Shown here piece by piece: positions 1 to 13,300 of a stretch of 64,000 nucleotides of DNA. A program made the position numbers and the translations under genes. Position 1 is the stretch's first letter; each line of letters begins with the position of its first letter. The notes beneath the pieces are model-generated. The model had not been told where the DNA came from. It did not search any database and worked only from the letters and a program-made list of their open reading frames with translations. The stretch comes from Amia ocellicauda (taxonomy: Eukaryota; Chordata; Actinopteri; Amiiformes; Amiidae): contig NC_089864.1 in assembly GCF_036373705.1 (NCBI RefSeq), positions 740,501 to 804,500 of the forward strand, written 5' to 3'.

Positions 1-507
1 ACTATTGCATCATTGCATTAAAACACAGTTAATTGGAGGGGTTTATCAGTTTCTTAACCACTAAAGGCCTCTGCTGGAGGGCAGGCTAGTTATAGCCCAG
101 ACACGGCCGGTTTGACTCTGGGCTGGGACTATGTGGCATGGCTTGCCCTTGGGGTGGATTTGAATTTGCAGTGCTATCTTTTCTTTTCTTTTTAATAATA
201 ATTTGGTTTGGTGATTAATAGTAAAGCAGTGAACCCTCACCTGCGTTGACCGGTTTCAAATCACAGAAAGTAAACTGTATGTGAAGCAAAGGTTCAATTG
301 CCTGTCTTGAAGCACTACATCACATGATCTATGAAGAAGGGCTTTAATAGCTTATTCAGATGTATGATTTAATTCAGTTGTGAAGAATTTTTTTATTTTT
401 CATAAAACAAATATGAAAAAATTTAAACAAATATTTCAGAGTAGTTCAAGAGGTTTCACTCATGTCATCACTACTGAACAGGGAAGCTCTAATTTACTTA
501 TGTGGAT

Positions 508-509
508 CC

Positions 510-575
<66 letters not shown>

Positions 576-640
576 TATTGGCAGACGCCCTTATCCAGGG
601 CAACTTACAAAATATAAACGCAATCTTCTACTTAATTTCT
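508..640 (-). repeat. V-SINE-like fragment with (AAT)n tail
   Basis: A (TTA)n run at about 510-574 is followed by GGCAGACGCCCTTATCCAGG, the reverse complement of the conserved central/tail domain of fish V-SINE-type SINEs. The element lies on the minus strand, 5'-truncated, and ends in its (AAT)n tail. It sits in the intron downstream of the class II beta2 exon. Confidence 0.75.
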
Positions 641-711
641 AATATGGAAATGAAATAATATTGACTTGTATTCCTAACTGAACGTATATGGACGGTCTCA
701 GGTGCTCTTAC

Positions 712-990
712 CCCAGTCCACCTCGATGGGGGTGGCGAGGCTGCTGTGCTGCACCCTGCAGGTGAATGTATCTCCAGACTGGGTGGGGGTCTCCAGGTAC
801 ATGTGGACCTGGTAGGTCCAGTCTCCATTGGGAAGCAGCTCTGATGAGGTGATGCCCTTCACCTCCTCTCCGTTCCTCAGCCAGAGGACCACTATCCCCG
901 GGGGGTAGAAGCCCACAGCATGACAGACCAGCAGGGTCGGGTGCGAGGAATCACTTGGTTTGGTGGACAAGACTTTTACTGCTGGAGGAA
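712..990 (-). CDS. Class II beta2 (Ig C1) exon
   Basis: Exon 3 of the class II beta gene. The acceptor is TTTCTGTAG, ending at 991, and the donor GTAAGA starts at 711. The 93-residue immunoglobulin constant-type domain has the disulfide cysteines in LLVCHAVGFYP and FTCRVQHSS and the typical end VDWG. No stop or frameshift is present, so this domain shows no decay. The exon joins in frame to beta1 (NRR|V). Confidence 0.92.
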
Positions 991-1079
991 CTACAGAAAC
1001 ATCATCTCTTTATGATAACCACTGAACATTATCTCATCTCTTTAGTCTCTGTTTTTCTAGTCATGAGCTGATGATGATG

Positions 1080-1372
1080 TTTCACCCACCCCGAGAGAGA
1101 ATAGCATAGCCAGCAGCACCGATCAAGAGCTTTCTGATCTCGCTGCTGTAACAACTATAATGCCTGGAGGGGAGGTGACCATTAGGCCTGGGCCCTAAGC
1201 CGTGGACCCCCAGAGATTCATTTTCTTCTATAACTATTCTTGCATACATTTAATTTTCTCTCCTCCGTGCCTAATGGTGTATTTGTTTATTTTAAATCTG
1301 TCAAGCACTCTGTGGCTACCCTGCGAGAGGTGCTATACTAAATACAAGTTGATTGATTGATTGATTGATCTC
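1080..1372. repeat. Retroposon-like remnant with (GATT)n end
   Basis: The stretch ends in a fish retroposon-type 3' end (GAGAGGTGCTATACTAAATA) followed by a (GATT)n run at 1352-1370. It has no open frame. The family cannot be named without a repeat library. It lies in the beta1-beta2 intron. Confidence 0.45.
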
Positions 1373-1547
1373 TACTTTATGTGAAAATCTGATGAAGTGA
1401 AAATGTGTTGGGTGGTCAATAGCTGAAATGTTGATGAGGCATAGATTCTATAGGTTTGCAATATTTTTGATTGATTTGATTCTACTTCTCATGCGAAAAG
1501 AAGATTCCTAATACAACTTTGTTTTAAACACAATCACATGTCATTTT

Positions 1548-1583
1548 AACACAATAATGTGTTTTTCCCCACATTATTGTGTT
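1548..1583. repeat. Perfect 14-bp palindromic hairpin, MITE-like
   Basis: AACACAATAATGTG at 1548-1561 and its exact reverse complement at 1570-1583 enclose an 8-nt loop. Further ACACAAT/ATTGTGTT copies lie outside it (about 1528-1625), suggesting a short palindromic DNA element in the beta1-beta2 intron. Confidence 0.5.
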
Positions 1584-2390
1584 GTGCTTTGGTGAGTTGA
1601 ACATGAAATTGTGTTGTCCTTAAATTTAACACATTAGTTCTCAGAGTGTGATAAACTGGAGAGGTTAACGCCTTATCATTTAGCAATATTTAACAGGATA
1701 ACATCAATCAGTTCAAATGTATTATAGCGCCCCGTATTGAAGAGTCTTGGCGCTGCACTATTTCTGTATTCCATCAATTAACGCTTCTCTAATGAAGTAT
1801 CCAATGGACGGGTGGTGTTAGTTCACCAGAGAATGTACACCTTTTTGTTTCTTGTTGTTTTGGTGGGGGGGTAGGGGGAAAAAACATCTCTCTCCCTTAA
1901 GAGGGGTCATCAAAAAAGTTTGGGAATCGCTGTTCTACCTTTAGACCCTGGTGTGAACTAGGATTGTTGTCCATAATGAAGTAACCTTGGCCAAACACAT
2001 TACTGTCTCAAGCTGTTGTCTAGAGAGACTGGTCTTGTGATCATCCCATTCAATATGTGCAGTTCAGAGTGATTAGCAGTGGTGATTCTGGTCCCACCAC
2101 ACACCTTTCACGGGAATATGGTTGTCACCTTCAGTCTCAATAGGATGAGAATGGCATTACTGAGTGTTATCGTAGTCTAGTTTGCTCCTCCTGTTCTTAA
2201 CTGATTTATAACTGGTTTAATTAGTAATGCTTGGGGGCCAATAACATCAAACACATGCTGTACATTGAGAAAAAACAGATTCAAATTAAAATACAGCCAC
2301 CATACTGTAGCTGGAGAATGGAAATATTACAACAGATATTTGTATGAAATGGATTATATAAATTTGTGAGGTGTGTGAATATCTGATTAC

Positions 2391-2660
2391 CTCTCCGGTT
2401 CATGGTGCCGTTGAAGACATCCATGTTGAATTTACAAAACTTGTCCTTGTCCGCCAGCAGGCGCTGCAGAAGAGCCTCGTCTTGGTTCCATTAATCTGCA
2501 GTCTTCACTCCAAATGCCGTGTTTCCTTCAAATCTCTGGATGTTGCTGTCATAGTGAATGATTTCCTCTTGATTGAAAATGTGTCTCCTGGAGTAAACGA
2601 TGCCTTTTGCATCGTCACCACTGAAATCACAGTCTACTACCCACTCGTATGTGTAACCGT
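2391..2660 (-). pseudogene. Class II beta1-domain exon carrying in-frame TAA
   Basis: This is exon 2 of the class II beta gene, 270 bp, the canonical beta1 exon length. The acceptor is TTTTCCAG at 2661 and the donor GTAATC begins at 2390. The minus-strand frame runs from DGYTYEWVVDC through FGVKTAD, meets TAA at 2493-2491, and then continues in the same frame with WNQDEALLQR and the second Cys (KDKFCK). Because the same frame is homologous on both sides, this is a single point nonsense change, not a frameshift. Confidence 0.9.
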
Positions 2661-3897
2661 CTGGAAAAGAAAATGTGAACTTTCAAATAAACATTATGAG
2701 TGTAATAATTATGAAAATAACTTAAATTATTATTTAAATGTTTTCTACCACAATTACTAAGCAAAATTTCACATTTAAAAATTGTGTTGTGTTACCAATG
2801 AAAATCTTTAGCCAGATGTTCTGACGATGTAAAAAGTAACAATTCATAGATTTCAACAGATATTTATCTCTACGGTTTACTTTGCAAAGTTACAAAAATG
2901 ATATAATATGCAGAAACAGTTCCCGAGAGGGTGCTGGGAAGTGACCTTTCACCTCAGAAACACTTGAATAAGCCTGATCGTGTCTGCTGAGGGCTGGGGG
3001 CATCCGATTGCAGACCACGACGCTAATCTCCAGACAGCCTAGGTGCGGGGGGGGAGAGGGGCAGGGGCGCCATGCTGCCGGGGCAAGGGAGCCGCACAGG
3101 AAGGCCCCTGGCAGGCAGTTCTCTGTAGTCCTGCATTGGCAGTGTGGAGAGACAAAGTGTCTCAGGTTGGTGGAGAGCGACGGATTGGAGATGCCGCGGG
3201 AGGCGGGGCCCGTAGAGGGAGGCTGCAGAGGACTCTGCAACCTTGGGCAGCAGGAGAAAAGTCATCATCTCCTTGACCACAAAGCCCATAAAATCAGCAA
3301 CGCAGTCACTAAGCAGATACTTCTCTGTAGGATGCACCCAACGGCCTGGGGGGGGTGGAGAGTAGAGGCAGAAGGCGAATGCTTGCTCAAGCGCTGGGAG
3401 AGAGATGGTGCCTGAAGTTGCATGACGACCTGCCGTGAAGAGCAGCTGACGATCGCCTGGAGGAGGCGGTGGTGAATAAGTGCAGTAGTGTCCTGGGGGG
3501 TGCTGTGGAGCTGGAGCTGTGCGCCAACACGTGGTGCCTCTGGCACTACAGCCTGTCCTCCAGCACACTTGGGTGGAAACAACACAAATCTGATAAGAAG
3601 CTGGATCACCTCTGCTACGTGGGCTGGCCCGAAACACGACACACAGAGCTCATGAGGGTCCTGGTGTGGCAGATTCTTGGCGCAGCTGCCACAGCTGTGT
3701 AACCTCAACAAGTCCGATGGGGTGTGAGAGTGAAGTGTGCCAGCGTCCAGAGCCCTGAATTTTACCTGCTTACCTAGGGAAGGGGCAGCCACCAGCTTTC
3801 AGTCTGTAGATTCAGGACTACAAACTATAATAAGGAATAGCAGCATATGTTATAATAATATATAATAATAAAAACAATAATAGTAATTTGTATATAT

Positions 3898-3954
<57 letters not shown>

Positions 3955-3957
<3 letters not shown>

Positions 3958-5175
3958 TCACCTAAAGGATTATTAGGAACACCATACTAATACTGTGTTT
4001 GACCCCCTTTCGCCTTCAGAACTGCCTTAATTCTACGTGGCATTGATTCAACAAGGTGCTGAAAGCATTCTTTAGAAATGTTGGCCCAAATTGATAAGGT
4101 AGCATCTTGCAGTTGATGGAGATTTGTGGGATCCACATCCAGGGCACGAAGCTCCCGTTCCACCACATCCCAAAGATGCTCTATTGGGTTGAGATCTGGT
4201 GACTGTGGGGGCCAGTTTAGTACAGTGAACTCATTGTCATGTTCAAGAAACCAATTTGAAATGATTCGACCTTTGTGACATGGTGCATTATCCTGCTGGA
4301 AGTAGCCATCAGGGGATGGGTACATGGTGGTCATAAAGGGATGGACATGGTCAGAAACAATGCTCAGGTAGGCCGTGGCATTTAAACAATGCCCAATTGG
4401 CACTAAGGGGCCTAAAGTGTGCCAAGAAAACATCCCCCACACCATTACACCACCACCACCAGCCTGCACAGTGGTAACAAGGCATGACGGATCCATGTTC
4501 TCATTCTGTTTACGCCAAATTCTGACTCGACCATCTGAATGTCTCAACAGAAATCGAGACTCATCAGACCAGGCAACATTTTTCCAGTCTTCAACTGTCC
4601 AATTTTGGTGAGCTTGTGCAAATTGTAGCCTCTTTTTCCTATTTGTAGTGGAGATGAGTGGTACCCGGTGGGGTCTTCTGCTGTTGTAGCCCATCCGCCT
4701 CAAGGTTGTACGTGTTGTGGCTTCACAAATGCTTTGCTGCATACCTCGGTTGTAACGAGTGGTTATTTCAGTCAAAGTTGCTCTTCTATCAGCTTGAATC
4801 AGTCGGCCAATTCTTCTCTGACCTCTAGCATCAACAAGGCATTTTCGCCCACAGGACTGCCGCATACTGGATGTTTTTCCCTTTTCACACCATTCTTTGT
4901 AAACCCTAGAAATGGTTGTGCGTGAAAATCCCAGTAACTGAGTAGATTGTGAAATACTCAGACCGGCCCGTCTGGCACCAACAACCATGCCACGCTCAAA
5001 ATTGCTTAAATCACCTTTCTTTCCCATTCAGACATTCAGTTTGGAGTTCAGGAGATTGTCTTGACCAGGACCACACCCCTAAATGCATTGAAGCAACTGC
5101 CATGTGATTGGTTGATTAGATAATTGCATTAATGAGAAATTGAACAGGTGTTCCTAATAATCCTTTAGGTGAGTG
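3955..5175 (-). mobile_element. Tc1-type transposon, family A copy 1 (intact)
   Basis: A 1221-bp element is bounded by identical 29-bp terminal inverted repeats starting CACTCACCTAAAGGATTATT and flanked by TA on both sides (3953-3954 and 5176-5177), the Tc1/mariner target duplication. It is inserted in a (TA)n microsatellite. It contains one uninterrupted transposase frame on the minus strand. A second copy of the same family lies in the class II alpha gene, in opposite orientation. Confidence 0.95.
3987..5027 (-). CDS. Tc1-family DD34E transposase, full length
   Basis: A 346-codon open frame encodes a complete Tc1-type transposase, which cuts at the terminal repeats and inserts the element at TA. 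The N-terminal paired-type DNA-binding region (MGKKGDLSNFERGMVVGARR, then helix-turn-helix LSISQSTQLLGFSRTTISRV) is followed by the DDE catalytic domain. Visible catalytic residues are Asp in WSDES, Asp in FQQDNAPCH and Glu in [11 protein letters not shown], 34 residues after the second Asp. There is no stop or frameshift, the length is normal for the family, and both inverted repeats are perfect, so the copy is young and could be competent. It is a transposon gene, not a host gene. Confidence 0.95.
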   Translation of the reverse strand: MGKKGDLSNFERGMVVGARRAGLSISQSTQLLGFSRTTISRVYKEWCEKGKTSSMRQSCGRKCLVDARGQRRIGRLIQADRRATLTEITTRYNRGMQQSICEATTRTTLRRMGYNSRRPHRVPLISTTNRKKRLQFAQAHQNWTVEDWKNVAWSDESRFLLRHSDGRVRIWRKQNENMDPSCLVTTVQAGGGGVMVWGMFSWHTLGPLVPIGHCLNATAYLSIVSDHVHPFMTTMYPSPDGYFQQDNAPCHKGRIISNWFLEHDNEFTVLNWPPQSPDLNPIEHLWDVVERELRALDVDPTNLHQLQDATLSIWANISKECFQHLVESMPRRIKAVLKAKGGQTQY

Positions 5176-5185
5176 TATATATATA

Positions 5186-6800
<1,615 letters not shown>

Positions 6801-7600
6801 ATGATAAGGAGTTTGAAAAGACTTTTCAAACAGCACAGTAGCAGTGAGGCTCTCAGTGTCTCCGGTGTGCCATGTCCTGTGCTGAAGCAGGGGACGGGCC
6901 AAGTGCCGGACTGCACACAGGGGCCTATCGGCGACTTTGAAATCAGTCAAGTGTTTCTAAGGTGAAAGGTCATTTCCCAACACCCTCTGGGAAACTCTTT
7001 TCAAATTGAAATTTTATTTGCATAATGTAAAAAAAACTTTAAAAATAAACATTGTAAATTTGCCACGTGTGAAAACTATTTGTCGATGGAAACAATATGC
7101 ATCTGCAGAATACTGCACCTGAAAAGAGCAACAGCAGTCAAAACAAAAGACACAAGAATAAAGGACATTTACTTCTTCCTGTTATAATTTATTATAAAGA
7201 TCATCATAAGCCTGCAGACAGAAGCCTGAAGAACTTTAGCAGAAAGGCATTAACCACACCAAACATATTCAAATGATTGTTACTATTTCACTGCTGCACT
7301 ATTCATACAACTATATATACAACAGTGTTCAACATTACTCACATCCTGTTTATTTCTCCAGGATATGTTTGCAGTTTGTTGGACAATGATTCAGCCCTAT
7401 ATATAGAAAAACTGTAAAGAGGTTGAATTAACTAAGTTAAAAAATCAATGAACATCAACAACATATTTAAACTAAATGATTGACTGAGTAACATTGTTTC
7501 AAATAAGGGCTGTCATAAACAAGAACAACTGATTTGACTATATCACCCAATGGATTACTGACTCTGTACATGTATGATTATATTTAATTTTCAGACTCAC

Positions 7601-7688
7601 CCACTCCATAGCCAGGGGTTTTGCCACACAGAAGCAGCGTCACCACAGTCAGGACATGAACTGTGGGTGAGCGCAGCACTGACTCCAT
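7601..7688 (-). CDS. Class II beta leader exon
   Basis: The minus-strand ATG is at 7688-7686. 29 codons (MESVLRSPTVHVLTVVTLLL and on to GYGV) plus one base lead to the donor GTGAGT at 7600. A basic-then-hydrophobic signal peptide is visible. The single carried base G joins the AC of the beta1 exon to make Asp. I chose this start, not the in-frame ATG further upstream, because it lies just downstream of the X/Y promoter boxes and gives a normal signal peptide. Confidence 0.85.
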
Positions 7689-7784
7689 GCTCACAGGGCA
7701 GTGCAGCTGCCTCGCTCCTCTGACGTGACCCTGAAGTGAGTGCAGAAATGAATTTGCCCCCTGAGGAATACATCTGGCCATGCT

Positions 7785-7853
7785 CCAATTGCATTGCTTG
7801 TTTTACACTGTCAAATGTTTCCAGGCAGGCGGGCTGACTAGCCAGGAAGGTAT
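7785..7853 (-). promoter_or_regulatory. S-X-Y promoter module of the class II beta gene
   Basis: On the minus strand, about 100 bp upstream of the leader ATG, there is an X1-like box (CCTGGAAACATTTGAC, 7825-7810) close to the consensus CCTAGCAACAGATGAC. It is followed after 16 bp by a Y/CCAAT box (TGCAATTGG, 7793-7785). A weak S-like ACCTTC lies at 7851-7846, about 20 bp further upstream. Order, orientation and spacing match the RFX/NF-Y/CIITA enhanceosome site of class II genes. Confidence 0.7.
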
Positions 7854-7859
7854 TAGTCA

Positions 7860-10055
7860 CCAGTAACTAACTGGGTATCCAAAAATCAGGGTTTCATGCC
7901 TCTTTACGTGTTGCTTCCAGATTCAGTCTTTCTTTATTGACATCTTTATGCATCTATTAATTCATTTAAGTTATCAGCTGCTGCGCCAGAAGATTGTCTA
8001 CGCAATCGAAAGTGATTCACAGAGGGGTGACGTCACTGTAAGGAGCTCATGTGCCCATGGGCCCGTTACATGAGGTAGATCAAGTATAGTGGAAGCCTCC
8101 CTGCTTTCACTGACTTTCTCAGGATCTTTGTCATTTGAGAAACAGGTCAATCTCTACTGTGAACTCTGAGCTCTGTGTAATACAGCTCCCTCCTTCACTG
8201 AAGGAATTACAATTTAAATGTCACACATATTGTAGGGTGTGCTGTGGTGAGCTACAGTGAGTACATTTGTGCATTACTTACACAAATACTACTCCAAGTA
8301 CTTAGACAGAGAAAAGTAGTATATAGTCAAACATTTCAATCTGTTTATCACTAGATTTTAAAGCAGTGTGTAGCAGGGCATCCTGGAAGCTGGTGCTGCA
8401 TCAAGGAGGCCCATCCTAAAACCTGTGAAAACCACTTCCCAACAACATCTCCTGTCCCTAATTCGTCGCTGTGTGAAAAGCCATTGTTAGTGATGAATGG
8501 TGTGCTTGTGAGGAGGTCCTTGACCAACATGTCTCCTGTCTTCAGTCATCAGTGGGGCTCATACACAGCATGTAGAGAGAACAGCTAAATAATAACACAG
8601 AGAGTGTTTTATCATATTCATATCACTTTATTTGACTTGCACAAAATCTTACATAGAACTGTAATGGGAGAGTTATAACTCCTATAACACCTTATAATTC
8701 TGTTATAATACATGTTGATCAATAAAATGTAATGTGTCTGCATCAATTCTCTTCCATCGAAATCCACATTGTTGTTGGTGTCCTATGACAACTGTCACCT
8801 GACAGGACATTATATGTCCTATGTGCCATAAGAGAGTGTTAAGTCTTATATGTATCTATAAATGCATTATTTTACCCCCAAACTCTGGAGGAATGATTTC
8901 ATGTGACATGTATTGTTATGTCACAATTCATAATGAGTGTCAGGGACAGACTGGGACTAAAAATCGGCCCTGGATCCGGTCCCAGATACTCAACCACCCA
9001 ACATTAAACTGTTAAATGTAATTTAAAAATGCAGATATCTGCTTAAATAGACATGTCCAAAAGTAATTATGTATCATGAGAGGGTCATACACAACTACCA
9101 TAATGCTGCATACTGCAATAAATATTAAAATCTCACCTTTCTGGAAAAATAGGGATATTGGAACCCGGAATTCTTCCGGTGATCCAGATGGCCAGTCCGC
9201 TACTGGTGCTATGAATACTCCTGTGCCTGTTATGTCATTTGGAAAATGGTTATGAATGTCTTGTGGCTGTGTTATGACTGTGTTATGTAGCCTTTATGAA
9301 GGTGTTATGAAGGCTACATAGAAGGGTGTTCAAATGAAGTGTTTCCAAATGTTCTAATAACTAGCTATTCATGTTTTTTCTTGGTTATCAATCATAAAAT
9401 TACTACATATTCACACCATTGTATGCAGTGAAAGTGGGACAGATGTATATGTTCTGTTACTGTTACAGTAAAAAGCAGAAATGCAGTGTCACAATGCTTA
9501 GTTTAAAAGCAATGGTTTGAAGAATGTACAATCCTAGTGAAATAATTGTCTTTGTAATGCCAAGGCAGCAACACTGTGCCACTTGTTTGGCTGAAGAGGA
9601 AAATTAAAACATTTAATATACAGGATTATTAGACAATTACATTATAACAATGTTCATTCACACTTGTACCAATATATTTGAATTTAATAATTTGTTTTAT
9701 GTATTATTCTCAACATGGTCTTCAGCAGGGAAAGCCTGGAAAACAAAACATGTATTATGGAGGATAATAAATACATACATACATACATACATACATACAT
9801 ACATACATACATACATACATACATAAGAAAAAATATCTAGAAATGTGTCTAGGGTATACTAGAGTATAAAATAAAGGACAAGGGAATGAGACAGGGAGTG
9901 GTACAGAGCAGTGTGCAAAAAGGTTTGAACTATTTTATTTAACACAACAAAACAAACAAACAAAACAAAAACTAGCAAAATAAAACACCTTTCTCTATGT
10001 TAAACAATCTTCTGAAATCTTCCCCCTTCAGGTTCCTGATGTCATCTTTTAGCAG
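7860..10055. other. Class II alpha-beta intergenic DNA, no gene seen
   Basis: This is AT-rich DNA between the class II beta promoter and the 3' end of the class II alpha gene. The only open frames are short and resemble nothing. A (CATA)n microsatellite occupies about 9770-9824. Confidence 0.6.
9770..9824. repeat. (CATA)n microsatellite
   Basis: About 13 uninterrupted copies of CATA lie in the class II alpha/beta intergenic space. Confidence 0.95.
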
Positions 10056-10067
10056 TTTATTTTTATT
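10056..10067 (-). terminator. Candidate polyadenylation signal of class II alpha
   Basis: AATAAA on the minus strand (TTTATT at 10056-10061, with an overlapping second AT-rich run) lies about 285 bp past the stop codon at 10344. Other AATAAA motifs occur further downstream, so use of this one is inferred. Confidence 0.45.
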
Positions 10068-10343
10068 TTTTTACATAGACAGACATGTACACAAGGTATA
10101 ATATTGTGTGTGGACTGCAGATGAGCCTCCCTTTGCCCAGTGTTGTCTACTGATCAATAAGTATTTGCCATGTTGTGGTTAGGGAAGGGGGAACACATCG
10201 AACGAAGGAGAACGAAGGAGACTGATCGTTGATTTAAGTTCTGTATTTTTGGGAATGTATTAAAACTATATTTTTCCTTCAACAGAACAACCATCTTAAA
10301 GTTAATATTCAGGAGAGATTGTGCAACATGTCAGTGTTGTACC

Positions 10344-13300
10344 TCAGTTGCAGTGGTTGCCCTTGATGAGGAAGAAGAGCCCCAGCGCCACTCCCAGCAG
10401 CCCCAGCGCCAGACCTGCCCCACAGAGCGCCGTCTCTCTTGTGTCTGACTCTGTGTTCACGTCCACGACTGGGAAAGGAAAAAACATCTGTTCAAGACTT
10501 TCAGTAAATTACAGATATTATCAGCTAGCCCACTTCTTTGTGATTTGAAGGGAATGTCCTACTGAGAGACTGAGGACCTGAACCTTTTCACCCTGGAACA
10601 GAGGAGACTACGTGGGGACTTGATCCAAGTCTTCAAAATCATGAAAGGCATCGACCACATCAAACCAGAGGAGCTTTTCCAGATCAGCAGGGACACACGC
10701 ACCCGGGGACACAAATGGAAATTGGGCTTCAAGGCATTCAAGACAGAAAACAGGAGACACTTCTTCACACAGAGAGGCGTCACAATCTGAACAAACTCCC
10801 CAGCAAATGTGGTAGAAGCTGAAAATGTAGGAACATTTAAAGTCAGACTGGATGGGATCCTTGGATTACTCAGGTATTAATGGACACCAAACGAGCACGA
10901 TGGGTCTAATTGCCTCCTCTCTTATGTTCTTATGTAACAGTCATGCTGTGATATGGGAATGTGAATTAATGCACAGAGTGGACTTATCACTGGTCATCTA
11001 GTCTTTCCCTGTGACTGATGGACCTATATTTACTCATCACATATGACTATATAATACAGACTTTCTAAGGCTTAATCAGCCGCAGCGCCTCACCATAGAT
11101 CTTGGTGTCGGGCTCAGTCAGAGCTCTGTGCTCGACACGGCAGGAGTACACATCTCCCAGCGCCGGGGTGAAGGTCAGGTAGGAGAAGGTCCTGAAGGTG
11201 AAGTCTTCATTGGAGTACAGCTGGCTGCGGGACACTCCCTCTGTCACCGGCTGGACGTTCTTGGTCCAGGACATCTTTATAGGCATCGGGTAAAAGCCAC
11301 TGGCAAAGCAGATGAGTGTGTTGAGCTGCCCCAGCACCGTGAGGTTTTCAGCATAAACCATGGTTTGAGGAGCCACTGTTGAAACAAATGCATGTGAACA
11401 TGTTGATGAACATGTCTAATTTCATGTTGTAACTCAATGACATGGGGAGGTGATTTCTTTTGAGAGCCACTGTAAAGCCAGGAGTGGGTCAAAGGTCATG
11501 CTCTTCTGGAAAGAAAACAACCACAGAAGGGGTCAGGCGCCTGCACAACACCAGTCAATGCCAGCAGGAGCAGCACCGCCAGGCCAGGCCGTACTGGATA
11601 ACACAGTGCACAGACTGAAGAAGGAGGGCAGGGATAAGGTGCCTGCATAACATCCAGATAAGACCCCAGGAGCAGGGTCAAAGGTCAGGTTCCACTATAT
11701 ATAGTATACAGTATGTATAGTATGTAGTCCTGATAAATAAGACTACATACAATCATAACAATACAAACCCATAGTGCCAAACTGTCGCACCAGGCCTACA
11801 GGAGGTACCAAGAGGCAGCCAGGGGACAACTTGGCCCAACAAATGTCTTGGTAGTGGAAAGCTGACAGTGTAAGGTAGGTGGAGGTGCAGGAAACATCGA
11901 GACCAATAAGTCACACTGCAGGCAGCAGAGAAGGTAATTAAATTATATATATTATTACACAAATTAATACACAAATTATACACTCACCTAAAGGATTATT
12001 AGGAACACCTGTTCTCATTAATGCAATTATCTAACCAACCAATCACATGGCAGTTGCTTCAATGCATTTAGGGGTGTGGTCCTGGTCAAGACAATCTCCT
12101 GAACTCCAAACTGAATGTCTGAATGGGAAAGAAAGGTGATTTAAGCAATTTTGAGCGTGGCATGGTTGTTGGTGCCAGACGGGCCGGTCTGAGTATTTCA
12201 CAATCTGCTCAGTTACTGGGATTTTCACGCACAACCATTTCTAGGGTTTACAAAGAATTGTGTGAAAAGGGAAAAACATCCAGTATGCGGCAGTCCTGTG
12301 GGCAAAATGCCTTGTTGATGCTAGAGGTCAGAGGAGAATGGGCCGACTGATTCAAGCTGATAGAAGAGCAACTTTGACTGAAATAACCACTCGTTACAAC
12401 CGAGGTATGCAGCAAAGCATTTGTGAAGCCACAACACGTACAACCTTGAGGCGGATGGGCTACAACAGCAGAAGACCCCACCGGGTACCACTCATCTCCA
12501 CTACAAATAGGAAAAAGAGGCTACAATTTGCACAAGCTCACCAAAATTGGACAGTTGAAGACTGGAAAAATGTTGCCTGGTCTGATGAGTCTCGATTTCT
12601 GTTGAGACATTCAGATGGTCGAGTCAGAATTTGGCGTAAACAGAATGAGAACATGGATCCGTCATGCCTTGTTACCACTGTGCAGGCTGGTGGTGGTGGT
12701 GTAATGGTGTGGGGGATGTTTTCTTGGCACACTTTAGGCCCCTTAGTGCCAATTGGGCATCGTTTAAATGCCACGGCCTACCTGAGCATTGTTTCTGACC
12801 ATGTCCATCCCTTTATGACCACCATGTACCCATCCTCTGATGGCTACTTCCAGCAGGATAATGCACCATGTCACAAAGGTCGAATCATTTCAAATTGGTT
12901 TCTTGAACATGACAATGAGTTCACTGTACTAAACTGGCCCCCACAGTCACCAGATCTCAACCCAATAGAGCATCTTTGGGATGTGGTGGAACGGGAGCTT
13001 CGTGCCCTGGATGTGCATCCCACAAATCTCCATCAACTGCAAGATGCTATCCTATCAATATGGGCCAACATTTCTAAAGAATGCTTTCAGCACCTTGTTG
13101 AATCAATGCCACGTAGAATTAAGGCAGTTCTGAAGGCAAAAGGGGGTCAAACACAGTATTAGTATGGTGTTCCTAATAATCCTTTAGGTGAGTGTATATA
13201 CACAATAAGAAAACAAAACTGAGACTTTAGCAAGCAGCACAACAATGAGCCCAGTGTCGTGAAGGAACTAAACTAATAATATCAATCTATATTTTAATAA

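Noticed and set aside
380..658. Poly-Tyr open frame
   Set aside because: Translation of a (TTA)n SINE tail.
1..690. Class II beta transmembrane exon
   Set aside because: I looked for a Gly-rich hydrophobic exon with AG/GT borders on the minus strand and found none. It must lie outside the window.
3023..3637. 204-codon minus-strand frame
   Set aside because: It overlaps another long frame with the gag-like motif, lies in a TE with broken frames, and has no independent similarity or start.
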